Assembly (NCBI GenBank): GCA_027039465.1
Contig: JALWEA010000019.1
Span: forward strand, 1 to 18,488
DNA from: Calditrichia bacterium
Lineage (GTDB): Bacteria > Calditrichota > Calditrichia > Calditrichales > Calditrichaceae
DNA: 18,488 nucleotides
Direction of reading: 5' to 3'
Shown: piece after piece, positions 1-7,220 of the stretch
Layout of the letters: each line of letters opens with the position of its first letter
How positions within the stretch are numbered: the stretch's first letter is position 1
Program-made: the position numbers and the translations under genes
Notes under the pieces: generated by a model
What the model was told of the DNA's origin: nothing
Database searches by the model: none
What the model saw: only the letters and a program-made list of their open reading frames with translations

Positions 1-484
1 TCATCACTCCGATTTGGCCAACCCAAAAGATGAACATCCATTTAATGAGATCGGCGTGGCTTTGAGCGATTTTTGTTTCTAAGCTGGCCTTCATTTCTGC
101 CATTTCAGTTCGTAAATTTCGTTCGATTTTATTCATCTTTCCATCAGATTCCGAGAACAAATTTGTCATTTCATTGTGCAATTCCGATTTAATCATGATC
201 ATTTCATCGTGGGACTTTGAGAACAATTTAGCCATTTCATTGTGTAACTCTGATTTCATCTCTGACATCTTATTTTGCAAGTCCGCATTCATTTCAGCCA
301 TCTCAACGCGTAATTTACCCAACTCTTCGGAAAGACGACGTTCGAATTTTTCTTCAACGATTTCGATGATTTCTTCCTTTGGGGAATTGGCTTCTTGCGC
401 TTCGTTAAAAAACTCCACCAATGCTTCGGCACCATCATCGCCTAATTTGGCACGCAATATTTTGGGGACGGAAACAATCGGCAT
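1..484 (-). CDS. LA_3696-like coiled-coil protein with C-terminal membrane anchor (partial)
   Basis: The gene runs off the left edge; 161 codons are visible and only the last few residues should be missing. The start is the ATG at 484-482. Residues 1-34 form a conserved-looking head (MPIVSVPKILRAKLGDDGAE). Residues 35-60 are a charged helix. Residues 61-148 form a rod of eight consecutive 11-residue units, each starting E/K-M (or K-I), then A/S-x-M/L/I. A tryptophan-rich hydrophobic segment (IKWMFIFWVGQIGVM) follows and should be a membrane anchor. This matches the small bacterial coiled-coil family named LA_3696 (loosely like DUF1640/CCDC90), whose function I do not know. A truncated paralogue lies upstream at 632-880. 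Two 22-residue blocks (78-99 and 100-121) are near copies, so the rod seems to have grown by duplication. The family call is from memory and moderately confident; the coiled coil and anchor are read directly. Confidence 0.8.
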   Translation of the reverse strand, partial: MPIVSVPKILRAKLGDDGAEALVEFFNEAQEANSPKEEIIEIVEEKFERRLSEELGKLRVEMAEMNADLQNKMSEMKSELHNEMAKLFSKSHDEMIMIKSELHNEMTNLFSESDGKMNKIERNLRTEMAEMKASLETKIAQSHADLIKWMFIFWVGQIGVM

Positions 485-553
485 TTTAGAAATCCTAAAA
501 ATTCATTTAACGTTAAGCCACGTTTAATATTTTTATTCGACTAAGTTTAATAA

Positions 554-581
554 AATATAATTAAACAAAAGCCAAATGCAA
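554..581 (-). promoter_or_regulatory. Candidate sigma70-type promoter for the left-edge coiled-coil gene
   Basis: On the minus strand TTGCAT (581-576), a 16-base spacer and TATATT (559-554) resemble -35 and -10 boxes. They would start transcription near 548, about 64 bases before the ATG at 484. This is visual matching only. Two other leftward or rightward candidates in the window also use TTGCAT. Confidence 0.35.
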
Positions 582-593
582 AATCATTTTGCA
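577..593. promoter_or_regulatory. 17-base palindrome overlapping the -35 box (possible operator)
   Basis: TGCAAAATCATTTTGCA has perfect 8-base arms around a single central base. It overlaps the candidate -35 box at 581-576. Either it is an operator-like protein site, or, read as RNA leftwards, it is a weak AT-rich hairpin that could end the transcript of the paralogue at 632-880. The sequence does not decide between these. Confidence 0.3.
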
Positions 594-631
594 ATATTCA
601 GAAAAAAACGAGAGTGTTTGAAAGATAATAG

Positions 632-880
632 TTATTTAAAAAAGGCAAATAAAATTCCGATCATTACATCGATTTGACCGACCCAGAAAACAAACATCCA
701 TTTTATTATGTCAGCACGCATGCTTCCCATTTTATTATTTAATTCTGATTTCATATCGGCCATCTCACCACGCAATTCTGATTTCATCTCAGCCATCTCA
801 ACGCGTAATTTACCCAACTCTTCGGAAAGACGACGTTCAAATTTTTCTTCAACGATTTCGATGATTTCTTCCTTTGGCAT
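632..880 (-). CDS. Short coiled-coil/membrane-anchor paralogue lacking the N-terminal head
   Basis: An 82-residue paralogue of the left-edge gene. It starts at the equivalent of residue 35 of that protein (MPKEEIIEIVEEKF), so the whole conserved head is absent. Its rod has only three 11-residue units (residues 28-60) against eight in the neighbour. It ends in a similar anchor (IKWMFVFWVGQI) followed by GILFAFFK, which shows how the cut paralogue probably ends. The ATG lies 14 bases behind the stop of the GWxTD gene with only a weak AGAG upstream, so it is probably expressed by read-through or reinitiation from that gene. Bases 783-877 match 288-382 with two differences. It may be a functional short form or a decaying duplicate; the intact anchor and open frame favour a functional gene. 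Confidence 0.7.
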   Translation of the reverse strand: MPKEEIIEIVEEKFERRLSEELGKLRVEMAEMKSELRGEMADMKSELNNKMGSMRADIIKWMFVFWVGQIDVMIGILFAFFK

Positions 881-894
881 TTTGCTCTAATCCG

Positions 895-2193
895 CTATTC
901 ATATTCCATGTCAATAAAACGGGGATCCAAACGATAGTCTCCAAAACCGGTGTAGTCAACAAATAAAAACGTTTTGCGCAACGAATAGTACTGCCAAATT
1001 TCATAAGGCGGACCGTTAATTTCAAACGGGTGGCGTTCAATATCGTCCGGAAAGCCGAACTTAATCAAAATACGTCCCCGATCCGTTTGCCAACCGTCCA
1101 AAGTCATGGTTGAAAAATGCTGATTGGCGTAATTCACCCGGCGGAAATATTCGTCTTTTAATTCGTTTTTTGCGGTGGTCGGATCAGGATCGCGTTCTTT
1201 CCAAAAGCGTTTGAAAAATGCTTGCTTTTCAGCCAAAGGCGCTTTTAAATATTTTTTTAACGTATCGGGATTTAGAATGTAACTCATTTGTTGTAAAGCC
1301 AGATCGATGTCTTCTTTGGTTGTGGGAACGGATGACCAGAAAAAGGAAAATGGCTGCTCGGTTTTCGCCTTTTTCTTTCCTGAAATTAATTCCACGGTAA
1401 GTAAGTATTTGTTGTGTGTTAAACGATTGCGATCCAATTTAAACAATTGATGAAACACGGCGGTTGTAGGCGTTAGAACAATCGTCGTGTCTATTTCCAA
1501 AATGCGTTTGTTACGACGCAGTTGTTCACCTTTAAATTGATAACGGATTTTTAGCGGTTGATTAACCTTTTGCGTGTAAGCGTCAAAATAAATGTAAAAG
1601 GCTCCCTTTTTTACGGCAAAATTATTTCCGAATGTCGGCAAAAAACCGATAACTTTACCTGTGGAATCCAGGGTGACGTCTTGTAAGAAAAGCAAGCTAC
1701 CCAACGCTACCGGCTTTTTGGCAAAATCTTCCATTTTGAATTTGATTTTGCGTTTGGCCGATTTATTGGTGATCAAATCCGTAGATTTGGCCAACAAGGT
1801 GTATTCGCCGGGCAACAAATCGAATGAATCTTTTAAAATAATCGATTTGGAGCGGCTGTTTGTCAAATTAAAGTCTTTAACATTAATTTTGCGATTGATC
1901 GTATGGTTGTCAACCACATTTCCTTTTTTGTCATAAACGGCGAATAAGATTTCAAAACTGGTGTCAAAACCGGAAGTGTCGCTTTTAATAAAGGTCAGAT
2001 CATCGTAAAGGAAATGCGCCATGATTAAAAGCTTATGATGCTGCAAATCGTTGTTAAAACCGTCTTGAATGGCCAGCTCAAAGAAGGGCAGTCCGATGCC
2101 GCTTTGCTTGGAAGTTTCCAAATATTGTGAAAAGGCAGGTACGGTAAATACAAAAAGCAGCAAGGTGATTAAAAGAGATTTCAAGATTTTCAT
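895..2193 (-). CDS. Secreted GWxTD-domain protein
   Basis: A 432-residue exported protein. Residues 1-23 form a signal peptide (MKILKSLLITLLLFVFTVPA, then FSQ). A long beta-rich middle part follows. The C-terminal domain, about residues 295-432, contains the GWQTD motif at 367-371 followed by RGRILIKFGFPDD and a tyrosine- and tryptophan-rich tail. This is the GWxTD domain, known from secreted proteins of FCB-group, Acidobacteria and related bacteria; no biochemical role is established as far as I know. Start choice: a GTG three codons upstream (2202) overlaps the purine-rich AGAGAG, while the ATG at 2193 lies 8 bases behind it, so the ATG is preferred. The short coiled-coil gene follows after 14 bases and is probably cotranscribed. 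Confidence 0.85.
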   Translation of the reverse strand: MKILKSLLITLLLFVFTVPAFSQYLETSKQSGIGLPFFELAIQDGFNNDLQHHKLLIMAHFLYDDLTFIKSDTSGFDTSFEILFAVYDKKGNVVDNHTINRKINVKDFNLTNSRSKSIILKDSFDLLPGEYTLLAKSTDLITNKSAKRKIKFKMEDFAKKPVALGSLLFLQDVTLDSTGKVIGFLPTFGNNFAVKKGAFYIYFDAYTQKVNQPLKIRYQFKGEQLRRNKRILEIDTTIVLTPTTAVFHQLFKLDRNRLTHNKYLLTVELISGKKKAKTEQPFSFFWSSVPTTKEDIDLALQQMSYILNPDTLKKYLKAPLAEKQAFFKRFWKERDPDPTTAKNELKDEYFRRVNYANQHFSTMTLDGWQTDRGRILIKFGFPDDIERHPFEINGPPYEIWQYYSLRKTFLFVDYTGFGDYRLDPRFIDMEYE

Positions 2194-2224
2194 AATTTTC
2201 ACTCTCTTTTATGATCTTTTTTAA

Positions 2225-2253
2225 ACAATACTATTTTATTTTTAGCAATGCAA
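2225..2253 (-). promoter_or_regulatory. Candidate promoter of the GWxTD gene
   Basis: On the minus strand TTGCAT (2253-2248), a 17-base spacer and TATTGT (2230-2225) would start transcription near 2218, about 25 bases before the ATG at 2193. The 199-base gap between rimO and this gene holds no clear terminator. The match is weak in both boxes. Confidence 0.3.
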
Positions 2254-2392
2254 ACTATTTTTTATCGTTATCCTGTTGCAGTAAAAAACACTTAACTCCA
2301 TCTGTTTTCTTAAATGGAAATTTATTCCGTAGGTTTCAAAAAAGTTCATTCGATCGCTTTTGCATTGAAACATTGTAATTTTACCCGCTATT

Positions 2393-3697
2393 TCAAGAAC
2401 CGGTAAGTTCACCGTAAAGTTCATATTCCGTGGCATCGATAATTTTTACCCGTTGCATGCTTCCAGTCAAACCGGCCTTTGATTCGGCATTTTGAATGAT
2501 TACTTCGTTGTCAATTTCAGGCGCATCACGATAGGTTCGGCCCGTGTAAATGTTTTGTACGGAATCAAGTTCGTCGATTAACACGGTCAGTTCCTTACCG
2601 ATAAATTGCTGGTTTTTTTGAAGGGAAATCTCGCTTTGTTGTTCCATCAATGCTTGCTGCCGTTCTTTGGCAACCGACTCTTCCACTTTGTCCGGTAACA
2701 GGTAAGAAGCGGTTCCGTCTTCATCGGAATAGGTGAACGACCCGAGCCGATCGAATTCAATCTCTTTGGCAAAGCGCAACAGTTCTTCGAAATCAGCTTC
2801 TTGTTCGCCGGGATGTCCGACAATAACCGTCGTGCGTAAAGTGATGTCAGGTACCATTTTTCGGGCGGTTTTTAGTAAACGAATAATGGATTCACGTGTA
2901 TCTCCGCGACGCATTAAACGCAGCATGCGCTCACTGATGTGTTGGATGGGCAAATCGAGATAATGAACCAGTTTATCGCTTTGCTGCATTAATTCCAAAA
3001 CACTCAACGGGAAGTTGGTGGGGTACCAATACAGAGGACGAATCCATTGTAAATCGGGAATGGCCTCCAATTTTTCCAGCAAATCCGTAATGGCCTGTCG
3101 ACCGTACAAGTCTTTGCCGTAATAAGAAGTATCCTGCGAAACGATGATGATTTCTTTTACTCCGTTTTCAACAAGACGCTGCGCTTCATCCGTTAATTGC
3201 TCGATGGGTTTGCTGTGATGCTTACCTCGAATAGCCGGAATGGCACAAAAGCCGCATGTGTGATTGCAGCCCTCGGATATTTTGAGATACGCGTAATGAC
3301 GCGGTGTGCTGATTAAACGGGTGCGTTGCAAATTGTCGAGTGCAGCGTGGCCTTTGCCCAATGCTTTCAGGATTTGACCGTATTCTTCGGTTCCGAAAAT
3401 GGCATCGACTTCGGGAATTTCCTTTTCTATTTCCTTGCGATAGCGTTGCGTCAGGCATCCGGCAACGAAAACCTTTTTAGCCGGATCTTCTTTCTTTAAT
3501 TCCAAAGCTTCCAAAATGGTTTGAATCGATTCCTCTTTGGCCTCGTTAATAAAACCGCAAGTATTGATGATAATAACATCCGACTCACGGGCATCGTTGG
3601 TGAGCTTAAAATGATTAATATCCAACAGGCCCATCAAATTTTCGGAATCAACAATATTCTTCGGGCAGCCGAGCGTAATAACATTTATTTTTTTCAT
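2393..3697 (-). CDS. rimO: Ribosomal protein uS12 aspartate methylthiotransferase RimO
   Basis: A 434-residue radical-SAM methylthiotransferase, the expected length for RimO, which adds a methylthio group to the beta-carbon of a conserved aspartate of ribosomal protein uS12 (S12). The N-terminal UPF0004 domain shows its three cluster cysteines: C11 (LGCPKN), C47 (INTCGF) and C81 (AGCLTQ). The radical-SAM domain has the CxxxCxxC motif at C144, C148 and C151 (EGCNHTCGFCAIP). The last 65 or so residues fit a TRAM domain. RimO is preferred to the tRNA enzyme MiaB because of the short TRAM-ended form, the opening VITLGCPKNIVDSE, and CGFCAIP after the cluster. The ATG overlaps the ftsY stop as ATGA, so the two are translationally coupled. 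Confidence 0.95.
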   Translation of the reverse strand: MKKINVITLGCPKNIVDSENLMGLLDINHFKLTNDARESDVIIINTCGFINEAKEESIQTILEALELKKEDPAKKVFVAGCLTQRYRKEIEKEIPEVDAIFGTEEYGQILKALGKGHAALDNLQRTRLISTPRHYAYLKISEGCNHTCGFCAIPAIRGKHHSKPIEQLTDEAQRLVENGVKEIIIVSQDTSYYGKDLYGRQAITDLLEKLEAIPDLQWIRPLYWYPTNFPLSVLELMQQSDKLVHYLDLPIQHISERMLRLMRRGDTRESIIRLLKTARKMVPDITLRTTVIVGHPGEQEADFEELLRFAKEIEFDRLGSFTYSDEDGTASYLLPDKVEESVAKERQQALMEQQSEISLQKNQQFIGKELTVLIDELDSVQNIYTGRTYRDAPEIDNEVIIQNAESKAGLTGSMQRVKIIDATEYELYGELTGS

Positions 3698-4602
3698 GAT
3701 TTGGCAAAGAGTCCTTCCGCAAATTCTTTGGGATCAAACAGTTCGAAATCCGTCATTTTTTCGCCCAGCCCAATGTACTTGACCGGAATGCCTAATTGGC
3801 GTTTAATGGAAAGTACCACGCCTCCCTTGGCGGTTCCGTCCAATTTGGTCAAGAAAATGGAATTCACATGCACGGATTTGACAAATTCCTTGGCCTGATT
3901 CACCGCATTTTGCCCGTTGCCCGCGTCCAGCACCAAAATGGTTTCATGCGGCGCATCGGGGATTTGCTTTTGAATCACTTTGTAAATTTTTTCCAACTCC
4001 GCCATCAAATTTACTTTGGTGTGCAGTCGACCGGCGGTGTCGATGATCAGGTAATCCACGTCACGTGCCTTGGCTGCATTGAGCGCATCGAATACTACGG
4101 CGGCCGGATCGGCATTGGGTTGATGTTTAATGATGTCGCAGTTCAGTCGTTTGGCCCAAATTTCCAATTGTTCGATAGCCGCGGCTCTAAATGTGTCCGC
4201 TGCGGCCAACAGCACTTTTTTACCTTGAGATTGGTGGTAATGAGCCAATTTGGCAATGGATGTGGTTTTGCCCGTACCGTTCACGCCGACCACCAAAACC
4301 ACAAACGGTTTGTGATCGTCCGAAGTGGGCTGGGGTGCAAATTCCAATTGTTTGCGCACCTCGTCTTTTAAAATGGCGATTAAATCTTCGGAAGATTCGA
4401 ATTTTTCCTTACGTACCCGTTGGCGCAGATTTTCAATGATTTCCATGGTCGTATCGACGCCCACATCGCCGGTAATTAAAATTTCTTCCAATTCTTCCAG
4501 TAAATCATCATCTATTTTTTTGTGTCCGCTAATGGCGGTCGTGATTTTTGTGAATACGTTTTCTCTGGTTTTCTTCAAACCGTCTTTAATTTTTCCGAAC
4601 AC
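3694..4602 (-). CDS. ftsY: Signal recognition particle receptor FtsY
   Basis: The SRP receptor GTPase, which docks ribosome-SRP complexes at the inner membrane. Residues 1-80 form the helical N domain (FGKIKDGLKKTRENVF; ILITGDVGVDTT). The NG GTPase follows with the P-loop GVNGTGKTT at 106-114, DTFRAAA, DTAGR at 188-192, TKLD at 252-255 and the closing GLGEK. There is no long acidic A domain, as is common outside enterobacteria. Start choice: GTG at 4602 has a strong AAGGAAGGG six bases upstream, giving 302 residues. The ATG at 4629 (nine residues longer) has no visible Shine-Dalgarno sequence and lies behind a palindrome. Either start gives a normal protein. The stop overlaps the rimO start; the UbiA-type gene lies upstream, 48 bases from the 4629 ATG. 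Confidence 0.93.
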   Translation of the reverse strand: MFGKIKDGLKKTRENVFTKITTAISGHKKIDDDLLEELEEILITGDVGVDTTMEIIENLRQRVRKEKFESSEDLIAILKDEVRKQLEFAPQPTSDDHKPFVVLVVGVNGTGKTTSIAKLAHYHQSQGKKVLLAAADTFRAAAIEQLEIWAKRLNCDIIKHQPNADPAAVVFDALNAAKARDVDYLIIDTAGRLHTKVNLMAELEKIYKVIQKQIPDAPHETILVLDAGNGQNAVNQAKEFVKSVHVNSIFLTKLDGTAKGGVVLSIKRQLGIPVKYIGLGEKMTDFELFDPKEFAEGLFAKS

Positions 4603-4633
4603 CGGTTTCCCTTCCTTTCTTTTTTCCATTTAA

Positions 4634-4649
4634 TAAATGAATTCATTTA
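4634..4649. promoter_or_regulatory. 16-base perfect palindrome just upstream of ftsY
   Basis: TAAATGAATTCATTTA is a perfect palindrome ending five bases before the upstream ATG candidate of ftsY and about 30 before the preferred GTG. It could be an operator or a leader hairpin. AT-rich palindromes of this size also occur by chance. Confidence 0.25.
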
Positions 4650-4677
4650 ACCCTGTTTTTTGTAAAAAGATTCCCGA

Positions 4678-5646
4678 TTATTTCTGTCCCTTAAAATTCG
4701 GGTAATCGTAATCAAAACGCGCTTTAAAGTACCAGCGGGTGGCGTAAAATCCGGCCAGCATTAAAATAAAGTAAAACGGAATTTTTAAGCAAATGGCCAC
4801 GGCAAAAAACAAAATGCTGAATTTGGTGGCCAAAATGGTTGAAGACACATCCGTCTTGATAATTGTGTAAATAAAAAAAGGCGTTGCCGGAGCAACTATC
4901 AGCAAAGCCAGATGATCGCGTAAAAGAACGGCAGTAAGCAGGCTTAACAGAAAAAGCAAAAATGCGACCCAAATAATACGTTTAATGCCGTATTGAACCG
5001 CCAATGTTTTTTTACCCGCAAGGCGATCTCCTTCCACATCCGGCAAGGTGGTAAAAAAGTACAAGGCCGTGTTTAAAAATAAATAGGGTAACGCATCAAA
5101 CACTAAGTTCCACGAAACGGTTTTGCTAACAGCAAGCCAGCCGAGCGCAAAGGCCAAAAAGCCCATGCCCGCATTGGCCCACAAACTCCACCATGGTTTA
5201 TCTTTATATTTAAACGGTTGAAAATTGTACAAGTAACCGGTTAAAACAATAAAAATTAACACCACCGCAAAAACAGCCCGTCCTTCCAAAAGACTTAATC
5301 CGAGCGCCAGCAACGATAATCCGCCACATTCAATCATGGCATTACGGCGTGAAATGTGACCTTCCGAAATCAAAAACAGTTTGTTGTTCTTCAAGTCGCT
5401 TTGTACATCGGCCAGCTGATTCAGCAAAAAAGAAGCGCCCATGGCCGCGGCAAAAATAATCAGCAAAAGCCCCATTTCACCGTAATTCAATTGCAAGGAT
5501 TGTTGCCAATTTAAATAATATTGATTTTTGTAAACAATCAAATAACCGGCCAGCAGAGTAGACCAGCCCGGATAAAAAAGCATGGGACGTAAGACAAAAA
5601 AATAATCCAGCGCCGTAAGCCAACGATTGTTTTTATTGCGGGGCAT
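4678..5646 (-). CDS. UbiA-family prenyltransferase
   Basis: A 322-residue polytopic membrane protein of the UbiA superfamily, which joins polyprenyl diphosphates to aromatic or glycerol-phosphate acceptors in the membrane. Both aspartate motifs are present: N76-x3-D80-x3-D84 (NQLADVQSD) in the first half and D203-x3-D207 (DVEGD, followed by RLAGKKTLAV) in the second. These bind the Mg2+-diphosphate of the prenyl donor. About eight or nine hydrophobic helices separate short loops, as usual for the family. The acceptor cannot be read from sequence; quinone, chlorophyll-like or glycerol-phosphate types all remain possible, and no quinone genes are nearby. AAAGGA six bases before the ATG supports the start. 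ftsY follows after a short gap, so the three genes probably form one transcript. Confidence 0.85.
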   Translation of the reverse strand: MPRNKNNRWLTALDYFFVLRPMLFYPGWSTLLAGYLIVYKNQYYLNWQQSLQLNYGEMGLLLIIFAAAMGASFLLNQLADVQSDLKNNKLFLISEGHISRRNAMIECGGLSLLALGLSLLEGRAVFAVVLIFIVLTGYLYNFQPFKYKDKPWWSLWANAGMGFLAFALGWLAVSKTVSWNLVFDALPYLFLNTALYFFTTLPDVEGDRLAGKKTLAVQYGIKRIIWVAFLLFLLSLLTAVLLRDHLALLIVAPATPFFIYTIIKTDVSSTILATKFSILFFAVAICLKIPFYFILMLAGFYATRWYFKARFDYDYPNFKGQK

Positions 5647-5690
5647 TGATTTCCTTTTGATTGTTTCGGTTTGTTATTGTATTCTTTTAA

Positions 5691-5707
5691 GCCATAAAGC
5701 TTATGGC
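5691..5707. promoter_or_regulatory. Inverted repeat in the leader of the prenyltransferase gene
   Basis: GCCATAA and TTATGGC form perfect 7-base arms around AGC. Read leftwards the hairpin is followed by TTAAAAG rather than a T-run, so it is a poor terminator for the PHP gene upstream. It lies only a few bases after the candidate transcription start near 5710, where an operator or 5-prime hairpin would sit. Confidence 0.3.
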
Positions 5708-5716
5708 ATATCCGCT

Positions 5717-5745
5717 AATTTAGGATGGAATGATTTACAAAACAA
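5717..5745 (-). promoter_or_regulatory. Candidate promoter for the prenyltransferase-ftsY-rimO group
   Basis: On the minus strand TTGTTT (5745-5740), a 17-base spacer and TAAATT (5722-5717) fit a sigma70 layout inside the 124-base gap upstream of the prenyltransferase gene. The boxes are imperfect and no other evidence supports them. Confidence 0.25.
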
Positions 5746-5770
5746 TACGGATTCGTAACCGGTTTATTGC

Positions 5771-6841
5771 CTATTGCAAACGAATGTGATTGGAGTAAAT
5801 CCACGGACGATCATCAACGGTAACTTCAAGGCGATAAATACCCTTTCCCTGCGCCGCAAAACGGATGTCCGTTCCTATTTGTTCATCGATTTTTCGGCCG
5901 TTGTAAATCAGAAAAGCCTTTGCTTTCTTGGGAAGATGAATCGAGAATTCGGTATTTTGCTCAAAAGGCAAAGTTTCGCCCAATGTGGCGCTTCCATGTT
6001 GGTTTTGCGCCCAAAAGGAAAAGTCAACGGCGGAACCCAAATAGGCGTGGGAAATAAAACAGCGTCCGGCGCGCAGGGCGGCGTAAACTTCTTGCAAAGC
6101 TTCTTGGTAATCCGTGTCCGGCGTGATGGCCGCTTCGCTTAAAATGTGCGTGCGGATGGTTCGGAACGAAACTTTGTAGCGGAAAACACGAATGGCGAAT
6201 CCGCCGATTAAACGATGTAAAAATCCGTGGGCATCCACTCCGCCGATGCCGACAACTTTTCGTTGGAGATTTAATTGGTCCCAGCGTTCCAAAGTTTGCG
6301 GTTTGGGACTGATGATGGAGCGGCGCGGATGCAAGATGCGCCAGAATTTATTGAAATGGGTCAAACCTTCCATCCATTCCGACATTTGATTCCAAATTTC
6401 AATACCGTGGAAGCGATCCGAATTCCACAAAGTCCAGGGATACGGCGGGTATTGCCGAATGTAAGAGCGGCTTTCGTCCGGATGCGCAATAAAGCCGAGC
6501 CCGCCCATGGCATCCACTTGATTCACGTATTCCTCGGCCGAATATTCCGGCCCGAATTCTTTGTCGATATTAAAAGCCAAATAATGATTGCGATCGTCTT
6601 TGTCATTGATTTCCGTACCCACGCCCACCAGCACTTTGCCGTACCAACCTTCGAAGCCTTCCTTTTTGCCGCGTAAAGTATTGTGATCGGTAATCAGCAG
6701 AAAATGAACGTCGCCCAGCTCATTGGCAATTTGAGCGATTTCGGGAATGGGACGGGTGCCGTCGCTAAAGGTGGAATGAATGTGAATAATACCGGTGTAA
6801 ACATGATACTTATCCGAAGCACGGGCTTTATCTGATTTCAA
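5771..6841 (-). CDS. PHP-domain metal-dependent hydrolase with C-terminal beta domain
   Basis: A 356-residue PHP (polymerase and histidinol phosphatase) protein. The trinuclear-metal ligand motifs are all visible: H20-x-H22 and D27 (HIHSTFSDG), D52-H53 (ITDHNTL), E77 (GTEI), H120 (AHPDE) and D203-x-H205 (GGVDAHG). From about residue 260 a beta-rich segment follows, a common addition in this family. A phosphoesterase or esterase activity is expected; the substrate is unknown. Start choice: the TTG at 6841 has GGGGAGG seven bases upstream. An upstream TTG (6871) has no such site, and no ATG or GTG lies between the TTG at 6841 and the catalytic motif. With this start the gene overlaps the preceding gene by 14 bases, implying coupling. 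No signal peptide is seen, so it probably acts in the cytoplasm. Confidence 0.85.
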   Translation of the reverse strand: MKSDKARASDKYHVYTGIIHIHSTFSDGTRPIPEIAQIANELGDVHFLLITDHNTLRGKKEGFEGWYGKVLVGVGTEINDKDDRNHYLAFNIDKEFGPEYSAEEYVNQVDAMGGLGFIAHPDESRSYIRQYPPYPWTLWNSDRFHGIEIWNQMSEWMEGLTHFNKFWRILHPRRSIISPKPQTLERWDQLNLQRKVVGIGGVDAHGFLHRLIGGFAIRVFRYKVSFRTIRTHILSEAAITPDTDYQEALQEVYAALRAGRCFISHAYLGSAVDFSFWAQNQHGSATLGETLPFEQNTEFSIHLPKKAKAFLIYNGRKIDEQIGTDIRFAAQGKGIYRLEVTVDDRPWIYSNHIRLQ

Positions 6842-7220
6842 GAATGCACCTCCCCAATAAAATGCCCGCAACGTCCGCGGAAAGGTCTTTCCACGAAAAA
6901 ATATTGTGCGGCTTGGTGGAATCCCATAATTCCTTGGACACGCCCAGGCTGAATGTGAAGCCCATGGCCCAGCGCATGCCGGTATGGTATTTAAAGCCGA
7001 AGTTTTGCTGCAGTGTTTTTGTGCCGGCCACGGTCAGCATCATGCTGCCTAACAAATGTAAACCCTTGTCCGGTGCAATCCAACGATCGATGACGGGACG
7101 CTTCTGCAATGCGCCTGCACGATGTGTGGAATCGGGCGGCACGAAATTTTGAGCCCGCACGCCCTGAATTCCCCCAAAAAGAAAAACAATTGCCAAAAGC
7201 AGTTTGTTAAAAACGGACAT
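6828..7220 (-). CDS. YfiM/DUF2279-like envelope protein
   Basis: A 130-residue protein with an N-terminal signal peptide or anchor (KLLLAIVFLFGGIQGVRAQ). Its body has the pattern DKGLHLLGSMM, then SLGVSKELWDS, then FSWKDLSADVAGILLG. This DKxxHxxGS / KExxD / DLxADxxG layout is that of the YfiM/DUF2279 group, and faintly of VanZ-like proteins. The conserved D, K, H, E and D residues lie by hydrophobic helices. No function is established. The ATG overlaps the end of the DUF5683 gene by 14 bases, with GGGGGA nine bases upstream, so the genes are translationally coupled. The start is well supported; the family name rests on motif recognition. Confidence 0.75.
   Translation of the reverse strand: MSVFNKLLLAIVFLFGGIQGVRAQNFVPPDSTHRAGALQKRPVIDRWIAPDKGLHLLGSMMLTVAGTKTLQQNFGFKYHTGMRWAMGFTFSLGVSKELWDSTKPHNIFSWKDLSADVAGILLGRCILEIR

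Noticed and set aside
1..880. CRISPR-like or tandem DNA repeat in the coiled-coil genes
   Set aside because: The 33- and 66-base periodicity is in frame and explained by 11-residue coiled-coil units; there are no spacers.
3796..4371. 191-residue open frame on the plus strand
   Set aside because: It lies wholly inside ftsY on the opposite strand; the translation has no recognisable family, no signal peptide and no good start site.
5691..5707. Intrinsic terminator for the PHP gene
   Set aside because: The stem lies downstream of the PHP gene in the right direction but is followed by TTAAAAG, not a T-run, and the candidate promoter of the next gene lies between. It is listed as an inverted repeat only.
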